DNA of 64,000 nt from Emergomyces orientalis (taxonomy: Eukaryota; Ascomycota; Eurotiomycetes; Onygenales; Ajellomycetaceae): NCBI GenBank assembly GCA_002110485.1, contig MOWL01000025.1, positions 372,001 through 436,000 on the forward strand, given 5' to 3'. The notes below the pieces were generated by a model. The model had not been told where the DNA came from and did no database searches. It saw nothing but the letters and a program-made list of their open reading frames with translations. The translations under genes and the position numbers were made by a program. Below are positions 49,293-62,500 of the stretch, in pieces. Numbering within the stretch: the stretch's first letter is position 1; the number at the start of each line of letters is the position of its first letter.

Positions 49293-51655
49293 AAAAGCTG
49301 CGATTTTTCTTATATCCCTTTTCGTTTCTCCTTCAATTAGGTTTTGTCAAGCTACGGACACAACGTTATGGTGCATGCACAATATTAGAGTTTGGAGGCG
49401 TTCGTGATGACTTGAACTCCTTAGATTGTTGGACGTCTGAGTGGTTGTATTGGCAGCTATCTACTGGGGGCTATATATGCTGTGTGCGGGGCGCTAGTCG
49501 TACTTGGGAGCCGTGGCCACATAGATTCAGAACCAGAATAAGGTTTGGTGCTCTAGAAATAGATGGATTTATTCAATTGTTCATTAGATGATATTAACGC
49601 TTGTCACTCCTCGGTTAGTCGATCTGGTATCGTCAATTCCCGGATATCAAGTGTCTTGTCAATACTGCACAAAAGAGGACTGCGAAGCCAAATGGAAAAG
49701 TGATCAGTCTGCAGAATCAGGGCATGGTTCAACTAACCTGAACCATTTTCCTACAGATCCAAGTTAGTAGAAGTACTAAATAGGTCTGACTTCATGCTAT
49801 TTAACCCTAGATTCATCTAGGTAACTTCTAAGTCAAGCGGAGCAAAACATGAAATAATCTAGGCCGAAGGAACACATCTTGAGTAGATGTAACGATGGAG
49901 CAGTAAAATAATGATATCCAAAAGACTTAATTTTATCTTTTTTTATCGTAATCGGTAACACATAGGAATAACCAGTGGTACATGCATCAAACCCAAAGGA
50001 GATATGATGTATATGCAAAACTGAATGGATATTTGCTTCAATCTGTAAAAGTGTTGTTTGTGCTTTATCCCGATAGCCTCCAACTACCCTATTCAATTTG
50101 GGTTTAAATGAGTATTCTTGGCCCTAAACCCTATAGCCACTGGCCATTGATACTGAAGACCCTTATCTCAGTTCTTCCAACACATTCCTACCAGGAATTG
50201 TATTGGTTTCTTCTAAGCGATGTTCTTATGCTGTTAATAGCGATAGGCAGTGGCGCCTATCTTTCTGCAACACATTCCTGCAGTCTGTTACCGGCATCTT
50301 CTCCAGATAAGCTGTGCAGGGTATCAATCATGAGAGTACTCTCATGCTCAATGCCACAAGCATATGTGCCTGGCGCCGCGCAGGCGATGGCAGTGGTCAT
50401 AGAAAAGTAGGCAGTGATGCTAGTGAGGGCCGTGAGGCGCATGTTGCAATTGTGAAACCGCCATAGGTTTAATTTGGAATGGGCTGGAAAAATGAAAACT
50501 GACAGGTAATGAGAGTGTACCAGGATTGCAACCAAGGCGTGCCTAAGGTATATGAGAGGGCAGTAATTGACTTATATGATAGTCAAATAATTGAAAAAGG
50601 GAAACAGGAAGGGACTAAATCTATGCAATGAGAGGGGCTGGCACAGAGAAAATAAAAGAAGAAAGAAAGGGAGAAAGGAGCTCAAACCATCAAAGTCAGT
50701 TCCATGACTCCAATAATGATAACTTTGATAATAGCTCTTTGTCATTGTCTTGCAGTCTACAGATAATCATTGCTTCAGAATCATTTTCTGGAAGTATTTC
50801 AGTAATGGTGATTATGAGTTGGTGATTGTTGGTTGACTGTTCTGAGCAAAAGTTTTTAACTGGGTTCAAATTGCCCAAAATGATATATACTATTTTCTGG
50901 CAATTAAAATGAATTGTCTGTAGTAAATCTCTGAATTGTAAATGGTTAACCTTGTGCTGTTTCTGAATTATTCAATAATGATAGGCATGCACAGGATAGA
51001 TTTCCTGTTCCTGAACTTTTTCTTCAAATGCATGCAATTTAATTCCCAGGAGATGGAATTGTGGAATATGAAATTTCTGACATCTTGCATATGCAGATCT
51101 TCAGAAGTGTAGAGACCTTAGATCTCTCTCAAAGTTTCGGAAAGGTCTGGATGAGAAATTATCTCTGGCGGCTGTTTAGTAGAGTGATTAGTATAATAGA
51201 CCTCTAAGATTCACGCACAACATATCATAAATAATATAAATATTCAAGTTGAGTGATTGTAATCGACCTGGAGAGACACATCTGAGCAATGCATAGCTGC
51301 GTCTGTTAGACTGGTACCGTGACTTGCATTAGCCTAGAGTGAACATAGAGGTATGTATATGGGTATTTAGTCGAAAACTGCATTCAAGTATTCCAATATA
51401 TGACCAGGTTGTGGTTAGTTCTTTTGGTGGAACCGAAGTCAGATGTTCCAGAAGCATTTCCCACACAGCCTTCACAAGGCAGCCATGATAAATTGGTTCT
51501 GGTTGTTGTGCGCCAGGTGTTGACTTGAAAACAAGATTGCATTTGACATCCACAAGCATGAATCTCACACATGAGCTTATTTCGGCAGTTCTGTCCCCTC
51601 CACCAGGCCATAACTGCCGAAACAAGCTCGCAGTTATTTAATATTTAATATCGTC

Positions 51656-51684
51656 GTACTCCGTACGGTCCGTACTCCGTACTC
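51656..51684. repeat. Clustered TACTCCGTA/TACGGAC motifs
   Basis: Overlapping direct and inverted copies of TACTCCGTAC surround CGGTCCG within 29 bp. Confidence 0.8.
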
Positions 51685-54265
51685 TGGATGGTATAACCGC
51701 GCAGGTGCTCTGGGGTGCGGCATGGGAAGCATTGGTAGTGCTCCTCAGAGATTTTTTGCCTCCTCCAACCAGTACTCATCCAGTGAGGAGGCAGTGCGGG
51801 CCCTTGGACTCATTAGTTTCGACAAGTCTTGTCTGGTACATTTGCATAAACGCCCCAACCCGATCCACCAAGTCGCACACTTCGTGGTTATTTTAGCCTG
51901 GAGGATTCAGCTTGGAATTTGCTGGAATCAAGCTGGGTCGATGGGCTGTGGATTCCAAGAACCCCTTTTTTTTCCAAGCTCGGAGTATCGGAGCCTGACA
52001 CGCCACTGTAAAGTTACTAATGGCAGCGCAGGGCTGGCGAGTAGCGCGTTTCCCCTGCCGCCCTAACCTCGCCTAATTCCTTGGCAGCCCTTTGTCACTC
52101 CACAAGCTCCTTGTCAAGGCGAAGCTTTCAGCAATGTACGGAGTACCTGGTATTTCATTCGGTTACTCGGACCGTCAAATTTGAAATAGGAAGATTGGGA
52201 ACATGGGCTTCCTGGAACACCTCAATACCTTCGTCCGGTGAGCGAAACATCATATTGTTTAGCTGACAACTTGGAGGCTGTCCATGGAGGCTCGGGATGA
52301 ATGACTCAAGGAGCAGGAACTCAGGAACTGCACATGCCCATGGTTATGTAGTGTTCCATGTATCTATTACTTCTAGGAAATATTCGTCATTTTGAAAAGG
52401 AGGTGCCCATAGCATGACGGCCACGTATCCGCAAAATTGAGAACGTTACTAGAAAGATTCATCGTTATCAGGGTCGAGTATGCGGTAGACCGCGCTGTTG
52501 TTTCCGGGGGGCAATGCAGACAGGCACGATCTTCCCCAATCCCGGCACCCCAAGAGCACCAGCTTCTCATGTAACTTTCAGAGGAAGCATGTTGCGTAGT
52601 CTGGGTGAAGGAAAAGCCTTCCGTGAAACATCCTACCTTGCACCGACCTTACCATGGTGACCAATAGGCCCGCAAGCCCTACGGAGCTGAACAGGGCGCT
52701 GAATCAAGGTTTCAAGGAACTGGGACATTTCAGAAACCCTTAGAACTATTGACTTGCGCTAAGAATATAGGATAGCTTCAAACTTACTTGGACCTTAATT
52801 TAAAGACTTGAAATCCGGAAACGTGAGAAGATTTTTCGGTGGTAAGGCCTCGCAGTTTGAACTATTAATAGGCCCTTCGGCAGATGCGAGAGTGGGCTAG
52901 GGCGGCCTTCAGGGAAAACATGATGTGGCAGGTTATTTAGTATATCGCTACGGAGTAGTTGTCTGCTAGATCAAAATTTTGGGCTTCTCCCCATTTGGCG
53001 TCCTCATTGGGCCTTCTTCTGGCCCCTGACAGCTGAATAACGGCATATTTTGAAGCGGCAGTAGTGCGAGGTCTTTCATCCCGTCCATGTGATTATATTC
53101 CTAGCTTGGATGATGTTCTTTCTAGCAGCGTGATAATAATTTTTCGTGGTAGAAGATCCCAGCAGTCAATTCAGGCGGACGATTGCGGCAAAGATTTCGG
53201 CACTTAACGTGTGTTGAGATGGAGAACTCCGATCAACGAAGGGATCCGCTGAAGGAGGTTTGCCAGCTCCGACTTGAAGCGGCACTTGTGAACCACTTGC
53301 AGGTCTCGTTCGATCCGGTTGAAACTCAATTTTAAAATTGTTACTTTTAATGAAAGTATCTAGATATCCTTCGTATGAGGCCTTTCAACAACATAAAAGA
53401 GACACTAATGCTGTTTTTTTTTATGATTTCTCACTGAATATGGGACAATATTGAGCATACAAACAGACCCCATCAGCTTATTATCAATCCTATTCAGTTG
53501 GTTGAGAAATCATACAAAATGCATCACGAATGTAAGTAAATAGTATATAGGTAATCTTCACATATGCCCTAGATTAAAGGTAACGACAAGGTAACGACGG
53601 AGCCGGTACCAGTTTCCGGGTCCTCATTTTTATTGGGATGTTGGCGGGCCGTGCATGAAGATAACTCCTTGACCGCCCTCGATCCCTTTAAAGATTGAGC
53701 CTTTTGTCCGTGACATGAGAAGGCCATAGGTTCAATTTCGGAGACCACATTTTGAATATATTTTCAGCATTCAACATTCATTATCATTGCCCTCCACGCA
53801 GGCGGGGATAAAATAGAGTTGGTGGTGGTTAAAGATTGATTAAAGCGTAAGGACCTACTATGTAAGAAATACGCATAAATAAATCATCACTGCTGAGAGA
53901 GGTTCAACGCCAAAGATTTCCCAACCAAAAATCGGACACATGTTCAACCGCCCCGGATCAACACTGAAAGTGTATGCCACTGAAGAAGCTGTGATAGCCA
54001 ACTAACCGGCCTAAATAATGATTAGCTAGGTCTAGTTAACTACAGGGTGGTTGATTCTCGGCGCGACAACTTTAAGCGAAAGGGTAAAACAGGAATGATG
54101 AAGAGGAGTTGATACGCCTGATGTTTTCTCCTTGGGTGATACCCCGAATGCTTCGAAAAACTGTTGACTCCGGGGGACAGACAGAATGAATTCATTGTGA
54201 AGACATGGGATCGCCTGTGCGGAGAATATTAAAGAAGAATACGATTAACTGGCTGCATTCTTTTA

Positions 54266-54630
54266 TCCCAGTCAATGCTTTAACTCCACCCCCTCACAAT
54301 AGGGGGTTACGGTTGAACGTGGGCCAAAAAAGGTTCATCATGGCTCCAGAGATGGGCCCACAATTTCAGCGCCATGATCGAACTATTCACATCTCATCTA
54401 AAAGGACACTCACACTATATTAGTAATGTAAACATACTACATACACATTACCTAGGTACTAATAACTAGGTACTCCATACACGCTCACTACATCCAACGG
54501 GATTTTTAAGATTAGGCGTTAGGGATTAGAGGTCAGGTTAGGATTAGGGTTAAATAGAGTGAGTTACTGACCTTGAGAGGTATGAATGAAAAATCATCGC
54601 CATTAAGAGGTGTAGGGAGATGTGTGAAGA
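54266..54630. repeat. Dispersed repeat, copy B
   Basis: This is the second copy of the repeat at 41156-41420, in the same orientation. Its core reads GTTGAACGTGGGCCAAAAAA, preceded by a CCCCCT...AGGGGG stem (54290-54306) and followed by CATACTACATACACATTACC. A degenerate TTAGGG-like tract lies at 54516-54552. It is longer than copy A by insertions. Confidence 0.6.
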
Positions 54631-55984
54631 ATGTACAGTACCTAGGCATGAATGATGTGTGATAGATATAATGACTAACTAGTGTATGTAGTTTTATTGG
54701 GGTGAGATGGTGATTTGGGATTGGAACCATGCTGAAAGTTTTTCCGGCCGAAAATTGGAGTCATTGTTCTGAAAGAATGGGTGCATGGTTGGCTATCTAA
54801 ACTAGCTAGTGAACACGCTGGCAATTATATAATGTGGGGCACGTGATACGGGTAGCCCTAGTATCATCCAACATGTTCACCCTCTTTTGCACCATGTTTT
54901 ATTGGACCGCCCTTCGTGTGATCATACGGCCGTATGAACGCTTCATCGCCATGCCGCTTCCTGTGAAATATCCATCGGTTCATGAAAGGGGGCCGGGACC
55001 CCTGACCACAGATCACCTCTGATTCAAGTCAGGTCGCGAACAGAAATAAGGCGTAAAACTCGTGGGCATTTGCGAAGGATTTCGTCGAGGTGCAGATGAT
55101 GCACTTTCTTAGCGCTGAAATCGAATTCTGTTGGAACTCCTGACGCGCGATCGAACTGGGTATTTCTAGGGAGTTGAATCACCGAAAGTGACGATCCTGG
55201 TAGGAGACTCTTTTTGTCTTGGACTGGCTGTCAGGGCAATTCTGGGAGATGAATACAAGCTCAAGTATTCAGCATCTGTCGTTATGCTACCGTCAAACAC
55301 CTGCTTGATTAACCTGTCATGCCCCTGTCATTCGCCTAATGCTGGCGAGGAATTTGCCGTTCTTGATCCTGGTGTATTTCTTCCAGCTGGCGTTTGGGGG
55401 GATGGGTGACACATTTCGCAGCCTCCGGTTCTCCTTGTCTGGAAGCCCTGGTTTACTCTGAGAGAATACTCCCCATGTTTGATCGGGAATAATGCGACGT
55501 TCCATCGACACAGGGCTGGCTCATTCGTGATTGATTGCCGGTGAAAGGCTAACCTAAGCCTCTGGGCTGAAGAGCAAATTCAGCTAAATAAGGGTGGACT
55601 CTGCGTCTAGTCTAGATCGAGGGTAGGGCATCTTTTAACAGCTTTGACGGGTGGTCATATTAAACTGCTTGTCTTCCCGCTTGCCCTACGCCATCGCCCC
55701 TCATGGCTCAAACATAATTCACAAAGGAACCTCAAGCCCCCTCCTCTTCTGCGCCCTCCACCTGCACCTTTTGACATTGGGACTGATGTTACTTTCTCTT
55801 GACCTGTTTGCTCCCTTCTTGTTCCAAGGATACCTTCACATCTTGACACAAAGTTAATCTTTGCTCCAGAAGCCCCTCTTCTTGCGCTCAATCAAGGGCA
55901 CCATCAAGCGTTGTTTTCGCAAGGTGCATTTCTAGCACGTAGAACCCCGTAAATATTGTCCCCCGCTGGGGAATGGTTGCAAAA

Positions 55985-57084
55985 ATGGACTATAACTACT
56001 ACCCACCGCCGCTTCATCAGCTATACCCGCCATTTCCTTTACCACATCATCAGCAAGCCGAGGTTGCTCAGCACACACATTCTCAACATCGACTTGGCGA
56101 CGTGAGTCAATCTCCACCTCAAAAACGAGGCCTCAGCTCCCGTCCATTGCGTACTTACTGATGCGGAGGTTAGGAGCATTATGATCCTCACTTCCAGCCA
56201 TTTGATACCCATCTTCATTTTGACTCTTCTGCGCTCTTAGGAGCGCATTCATCGCCCTCGCCGGGCCATTATACGAAACACGTAATTAGCTCCCAAGCCA
56301 GTGATTATAGAGGCATCCATAGCAACGAAATTGCACGAATTACTCTCGAGAACGAAATGGAGGACTTTCGGTCAGACAAAACACTACCAAGGGACAGCAG
56401 CGAAGAGAAGGAAACATTGACGCCGGCCCAAAGCAGGCGCAAACTACAAAACAGAGCTGCGTATGCTATCACTTTTTTAAATAAATACATATGAAATGTT
56501 TTTATACTAGTTCGTTTTGGATTCTATCGTTCAATACTGACATCAATTCTGTTTCACGGGACTAAAGCCAACGAGCGTTTCGCGAACGAAAAGAACGCCG
56601 TGTTCGTGATCTTGAACAGGAGTTGAGTCAATACAAGAGCATATATTCCTCACTCATGGAAGATCATAAAAGCCTGAAAAGACAAATAGAAAAAGTGGCG
56701 ACGGAGAATGAAATTCTTCGAGCTACATCGAACTACAACGCGCAAGGATCGATGGCTGACTGTGGGCCTAATCGAGTACCCACTCCAACAGGGATATTGA
56801 GAAATTTATCCGACTATTCTGCACGCAGTGGGGATAAGAAGGAACTTGCTCGTCGCCCTTTTGGTACCAGGAAAGCGGGAGAGAAACAGCTGGACGCATC
56901 CGCTACATGGGATCTGATCGTGCGTCATTTGTCAAACCGGGGCGTGAAGTTCGATGTTCAGGATATATACGACAGGTTAAAGGGGTACGCCTGGAGTGAT
57001 GGGCAATGTCCCGTTGTTGATGAAGCACATGTGCTTCAGGCTATTGAGGAGAGTGCCGCGGCAGGGAGTGATGAGCTGATTTAA
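55985..57084 (+). CDS. bZIP transcription factor, Yap/Fcr3-like
   Basis: The exons are 55985-56101, 56174-56460 and 56568-57084, giving 306 aa. Intron 1 has a GTGAGT donor and GGTTAG acceptor; intron 2 has GTATGC and ACTAAAG, and falls inside the basic region. An ATG four codons upstream (55973) is an alternative start. The N-terminus MDYNYYPPP is His/Pro-rich. The basic region RRKLQNRAAQRAFRERKERR has the N-x2-A-Q-R-x-F-R signature of the Yap/Pap1 group and is followed by leucine-zipper heptads. The C-terminal part has TWDLIVRHL and a helical segment close to Fcr3-type factors. No Yap1-like cysteine-rich redox domain is evident. A nuclear regulator of stress or drug response is likely; targets are unknown. 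Confidence 0.92.
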
Positions 57085-58114
57085 GTTTGACCTAATATCC
57101 CCGCCACAACACTTTCTCTGTCCATGTCCTGAGCTTTATCAACATCCCGTCCAACAGCCTTACATTCTTTTCAGACCGAGTTCCTAGAAGCCAAATAAGG
57201 GGCTAGTTTTCATATATATACCCCTTATTTTCCTAACTTCATTTCTGGAATGCCGAACCATTGTTCGCATCAGACCTCTTTTGCACGCCTCCGTCGTTCC
57301 AGTAATGATTTCTCCTACTTATAGCTTCGCCATGTGGAGAACGTTCCTGGAATTGACCTCCGCTCTGTCTAAGTCTTTGCATCTAGTCTCTTTAGCCTGG
57401 AGTTCAACCTATTGTTTTTTGTGCTCCATATATATATCAACCATTTTAAATTTGGCATTTTACATAAATAGGAAAATGTATTTGACTTCAGAATCTGGAT
57501 TATATCTATCTTATCGTTGTCAGAATTAGCACATTATGTGATTTGAGCTACTTGATTCCGAAATAGATTTCATTGTCAAAAGGTTAGTATACCTATCTTG
57601 AACACTGTTGGCATTAAAACCGCGTTTTACATCCACCTGAGGGAAAATAAAATTTAAATAATAAGAAGCGGAAAAAGAACAAAAAAACAAAAAGAGGGAT
57701 CAAATCGAAGGAATGAGACTTTGCATCAATGATATATGCATTTGTTTCACTTCATTTCTCATAATGTTATTGATACCTACGTAGGTAGTTTACAGTGTAC
57801 ATGAAATAAATACCGGCATTTCTCTTCAATTTACTCAATGAATAATTACCAGCGCGCTTTCTTTTCGTATGCACAGCATAGAATAGCTCACGATAGCATA
57901 TCCCCCCTTTTAAGACTACTTATTGCTGGTTGAACATTATAACTTTAGAGCCGCAAAAGGAAGAAACGTGAGAAGGTGAAAAGGCCAGTGAAGTCATCAT
58001 AAAAAAGTAACTCAAGATGGATATTTCCTTCCCTGAGTGTTTCGAAGATGGCTGACGAATCCATGAAAAAGAGAATCAACACGTCATTTCGTAGGTTCTT
58101 TTTTCTTGTTTCTT
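57085..58114. other. Convergent 3' intergenic region bZIP / plp2
   Basis: No supported gene is present. A 10-bp inverted repeat (57193-57202 with 57221-57230, 18-nt loop) lies about 110 bp after the bZIP stop and may form a hairpin in its 3' untranslated region. Confidence 0.55.
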
Positions 58115-59062
58115 TCAATCCCAGTCATCAAGATATTCTTCGTCACTATCGATTGGCTTGGGAGTGTGTCCCTTTCTCAGGCGGCTGTCATTCTCATTGA
58201 TGGCTCCTAAAGACACGAGTAGCTTTTCAAGATCTGCAGGTGGATAGGTATGTGTCAGCGTTTTTCAGCCCAGGTGTCGAGTTCATCGCGGAAGACAAAA
58301 ATAGGGTAGTTACCCTCAAAAGTAGTTTTTGGTCCTCTAAGTTCCCTAAGTGTGACTATTTGCCTTTTGATGTCCCCATCCTTATAGGCAAGTATTGTCG
58401 GAGTATTTCTGTCGGGATAGCCCTCTATACACATATCCGCACGTATCTCGCAGAACTTTATATCTCCATATTTCAGTGCTAATTGGCGCCATAGCTCCGT
58501 GAGCAATTGCGATTCGATATTATTAACGCTCGAGGAGGTGAGGTTGACCAGAACGAAATACTTCGACGACGCTTCGGTGACGTCCTTTGCGTAGTCTGGT
58601 TTCTGGAGCGGATAGACTTGATTGTGAATACTTGTCTTTTGGAGACGAGACATTTCCTCGAAGCGCTGCTTGCTGAATCAACTATCCCTTAGCGATGATG
58701 CCAATGGTTGACACACCTATATATATATGTATGTATGTATATTTCGGGGACTTCGGGGGTTTGCGAACCGGTATTTTGCAAGGAACTCCTCTTCCTCCTC
58801 ATCTTCAAGGGCATCAAGCTCATCTAAATCTTTATTTTCAAGTCTATTTTCATGTTCTCGTTTTGCAGCTTCCAATATCGCTTCCTCAATCATCGGGGTG
58901 GGCGAGGGAGGTTTTTCCGGAATTATACCATGTTTGCGGAGGATGTCGTTCCTGGGGGAAAGTTAGCAACCTGAGAGTAGATTGAGTGATAGAGAAGGGG
59001 GATGTATACCATTCTGTGTCGGCTTCTGGGTTATCAACGGGAACATTAACTGGCATATCCAT
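58115..59062 (-). CDS. plp2: Phosducin-like protein 2 (Plp2/PhLP2)
   Basis: The exons read on the minus strand are 59062-59010, 58951-58769, 58672-58314 and 58233-58115, giving 237 aa; all junctions keep frame. The N-terminus has ADTEWNDILRKHGIIPEKP, the hallmark of the PhLP2 group, followed by an acidic stretch (DALEDEEEEE). The thioredoxin-like domain (about 75-205) shows YFVLVNLTSSS, KFCEIRADMCIEGYPDRNTP and VTLRELRG, and lacks a CxxC active site, as usual for phosducins. The C-terminus ends DSDEEYLDDWD. PhLP2 proteins are cytosolic co-chaperones of the CCT chaperonin needed for actin and tubulin folding; yeast PLP2 is essential. The gene is divergent from sec21 with 469 bp between the starts. 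Confidence 0.95.
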
Positions 59063-59531
59063 GGTGTCTGTAGCTGAATCAATCTGCTATGTACTGTTTA
59101 TTTGTTCCCAAGAGTCTGACAGCCATCCGCATTTATATACGTATGTATAGCGTCGTGGCGGCAACCCAAAGATGTTTGCACTGTTTGCTCAGCCACCGTG
59201 GCTGACTGTCCCACACAGCACAGACCAACCCATTCCAGACACAAGCCAGAGGCAACGTGTATCTCAAATGTGTCTGCAACGAAGGTATATATCTGGACTC
59301 TTACCGACACGCTGCGAGCTCCTCTCTTCAATCTCCTGCTGGCGCAATATCACTCTTATTGATTGCTGTGTCTACGTCTTTGGCAAATTATGAGGGCTCG
59401 ATAGTCAACCTCTGCACCCGTCGCACTAATCGCATTCACCATTCCTGCAAGCCAACCCGGCATCAGCTCCTGATAATTTTGGTTCCGGGGAATCATTGCT
59501 CACACCCCAGTCGACCCTCTACATTGCCAAG
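59063..59531. promoter_or_regulatory. Shared divergent promoter plp2/sec21
   Basis: 469 bp separate the two start codons. No firm operator was identified. Confidence 0.5.
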
Positions 59532-62500
59532 ATGAGTTACGTTAAGAAAGACGAGGATGCCGACCAAATAATGATGAAGTTGGATAGAACTTCTGTTTTC
59601 CAAGATGGTGGGTTATGGGTTGCGGACAGACTTGAAACCTCAGCTGCTGGTACTGACCTTGGGAAACAGCACGATTATTCAATTCCTCGCCCATATCCCC
59701 GCGAAGATGTCGGACCCTTCTTACAAAAATTGCGGTCTTGCTCTTCACGGGGGAGAAGTTCCCGACCAACGAGGCTACGACGTTGTTCTTTGGCATCTCG
59801 AAACTTTTCCAGAACAAGGATCCTTCCCTGCGGCAGATGGTATATCTAATTTTGAAGGAGCTGGCCGGTACCGCAGAGGATGTTATCATGTCTACATCCA
59901 TCATTATGAAGGATACTTCCGTTGGAAGTGATGTTCTCTATCGGGCTAATGCCATTCGAGCATTGTGCCGCATAATAGATGTATGATCCGCCCCCTTTTC
60001 TTTGAATTTTTTTGGCTTGTATACTAACCATCGAAGGCCACAACGGTTCAAGCAATTGAACGTCTGATAAAAACCGCAATTGTAGACAAAACTCCTTCGG
60101 TTTCGTCGGCCGCACTTGTTTCCTCATATCATCTCCTCCCCGTCGCCCGGGACGTCGTTCGAAGATGGCAAAGCGAAACCCAAGAGGCTGCATCATCTGC
60201 CAAACAGTCCACCAGTTTCCTCGGCTTCACAACAAGCGGACAAGCGCACTCTATCTCACAAACCAACTACATGACCCAGTATCATGCTATTGGACTTCTT
60301 TATCAAATGCGTGCTCATGACAGAATGGCTTTGGTAAAGATGGTTCAGCAGTATGGTGCGGCCGGGGCAGTCAAGAGCCCAGCTGCCCTTGTGCTGCTTG
60401 TCAGGCTGGCTGCTAAATTGGCGGACGAGGATCAGAGCCTTCGAAAACCGATGATGCAAATGCTCGACGGTTGGCTCCGACATAAGCATGAGATGGTCAA
60501 TTTCGAGGCTGCCAGAGCGATATGCCAAATGAGGGATGTCACAGATGCGGAAGCATCCCAGGCAGTTCATGTCCTGCAGCTGTTCCTTTCGTCTCCTCGC
60601 CCCATCAGCAAGTTTGCTGCTATCAGAACCCTGCACAGCTTGGCATCCTTCAAGCCCAATGTTGTCAACCCATGCAACCAAGATATTGAGGCCTTAATTT
60701 CCAATAGTAATAGATCTATTGCAACATTTGCGATTACCACGCTTCTTAAAACCGGAAATGAAGCTAGTGTTGACCGTTTGATGACCCAGATTTCTGGATT
60801 TATGGCTGACACCACTGACGAGTTCAAAATCACCATCGTTGAGGCCATCAGAACTTTATGTCTTAAGTTTCCAAACAAGCAAGCCGGCATGCTTACCTTC
60901 CTCAGCGGTATACTTAGGGACGAAGGTGGCTATGAATTTAAGAGAAGCGTAGTCGAGAGCATGTTTGACCTTATCAAATTTGTCCCTGGAAGCAAAGAAG
61001 AGGGTGAGTATATCTCCCTCATCTATTTTAATATTGTGGTTAAGCTGACGTGATCTAGCCCTCGCACATCTCTGTGAATTCATTGAGGATTGCGAATTCA
61101 CCAAGCTCGCGGTCAGGATATTACACCTCCTCGGTGTTGAAGGACCGAAAACTTCACAACCCACTAAGTATATCCGGTATATCTATAATAGAGTCGTTTT
61201 GGAAAATGCCATAATTCGCGCCGCTGCTGTGACGGCATTGGCCAAATTTGGCGTTGGCCAAAAGGACCCTGAACTTAAGAGGAGTGTAAACGTTCTTTTG
61301 ACCCGATGCCTGGATGACACGGATGACGAAGTCCGTGATCGCGCGGCACTTAACCTACGACTGATGAGAGAGGAGGATGAACTGGCAGAACGATTCATTA
61401 AATCTGGTAAGGATTCATGGTACGAGCCGATTTTTGTTAACGTGTATAAACTAATGCCTTTTAGATTCGATGTTTTCCTTGTCCACGTTTGAACACCAGC
61501 TAGTCATGTATGTGACTGCAACAGATAAAGAGACATTTGCCACAGCGTTCGACCTCAACACCATTCCGGTTGTATCACAAGAGCAGGCGCTGGCTAAAGA
61601 ACGAACCAAGAAGCTTACGACCGCGACACCAACTCTCAAGGCCCCATCTATGACTCCATCGAAAGTCAAACCAACTACTGGGGCCGACGGAGTTGCTGCC
61701 GCAGCCGCTTCTACCCAAAAATACGCAGAACAACTTGTACTAATACCAGAGCTCAAGGCTTACGGAACGCTGCTCAAATCATCTGCTCCTGTTGAATTGA
61801 CTGAAAGCGAAACGGAGTATGCCGTCAGCGCAATTAAGCATATTTTTAAGGAGCATATCGTCTTGCAATATGACATCAAAAACACATTGCCAGACACGCT
61901 ACTTGAAGACGTCTCCGTTGTGGCTTCTACCGACGACGACGAATCGCTGGAAGAAGATTTCATAGTGCCAGCACCGAAACTCATGACCAATGAACCCGGA
62001 ATAGTGTATGTTGCTTTTAAGAAACTTGGAGGAGAACATAACTTCCCTGTTACCTCATTTAGAAACAGTTTGAGATTCTCCAGCAAGGAAATCGACCCTA
62101 CCACTGGTGATCCGGAGGAGTCTGGCTACGATGATGAATATCAGGTTGAAGATCTAGATCTAACCGGTAGTGACTATGTTATTCCTGCCTTTGCTGGTAG
62201 CTTTGACCACGTCTGGGAGCAAACTGGCGCCAATGGTGAAGAAGCTAGTGAAACACTTCAACTTTCCAACGTTAAAGGCATTGACGGTAAGTTGCCAATA
62301 ACTCGAAGCGGATTCTTCTTCTTTTCCACAACTTCATTCACCCAAGGCTATCATACTAATTATTTGTCCACCCATACTCACAGATGCAACCGAGCAACTT
62401 GTTGCAACGTTGTCACTTCAACCACTTGAAGGCTCAGACGTCGTCCTCAACAATAGCACACACTCACTAAAATTGTACGGCAAGACTGTTTCAGGCGGTA

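Larger units (their letters stand above)
49293..55984. other. 6.7-kb gene desert
   Basis: No ORF here has protein-like composition or recognisable motifs on either strand. It holds an 18-bp perfect palindrome (50329-50346), several TACGGAGTA motifs (51656-51684, 52137, 52949) and repeat copy B (54266-54630). A pyrimidine-rich stretch at 55640-55850 probably belongs to the promoter of the bZIP gene. Confidence 0.55.
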
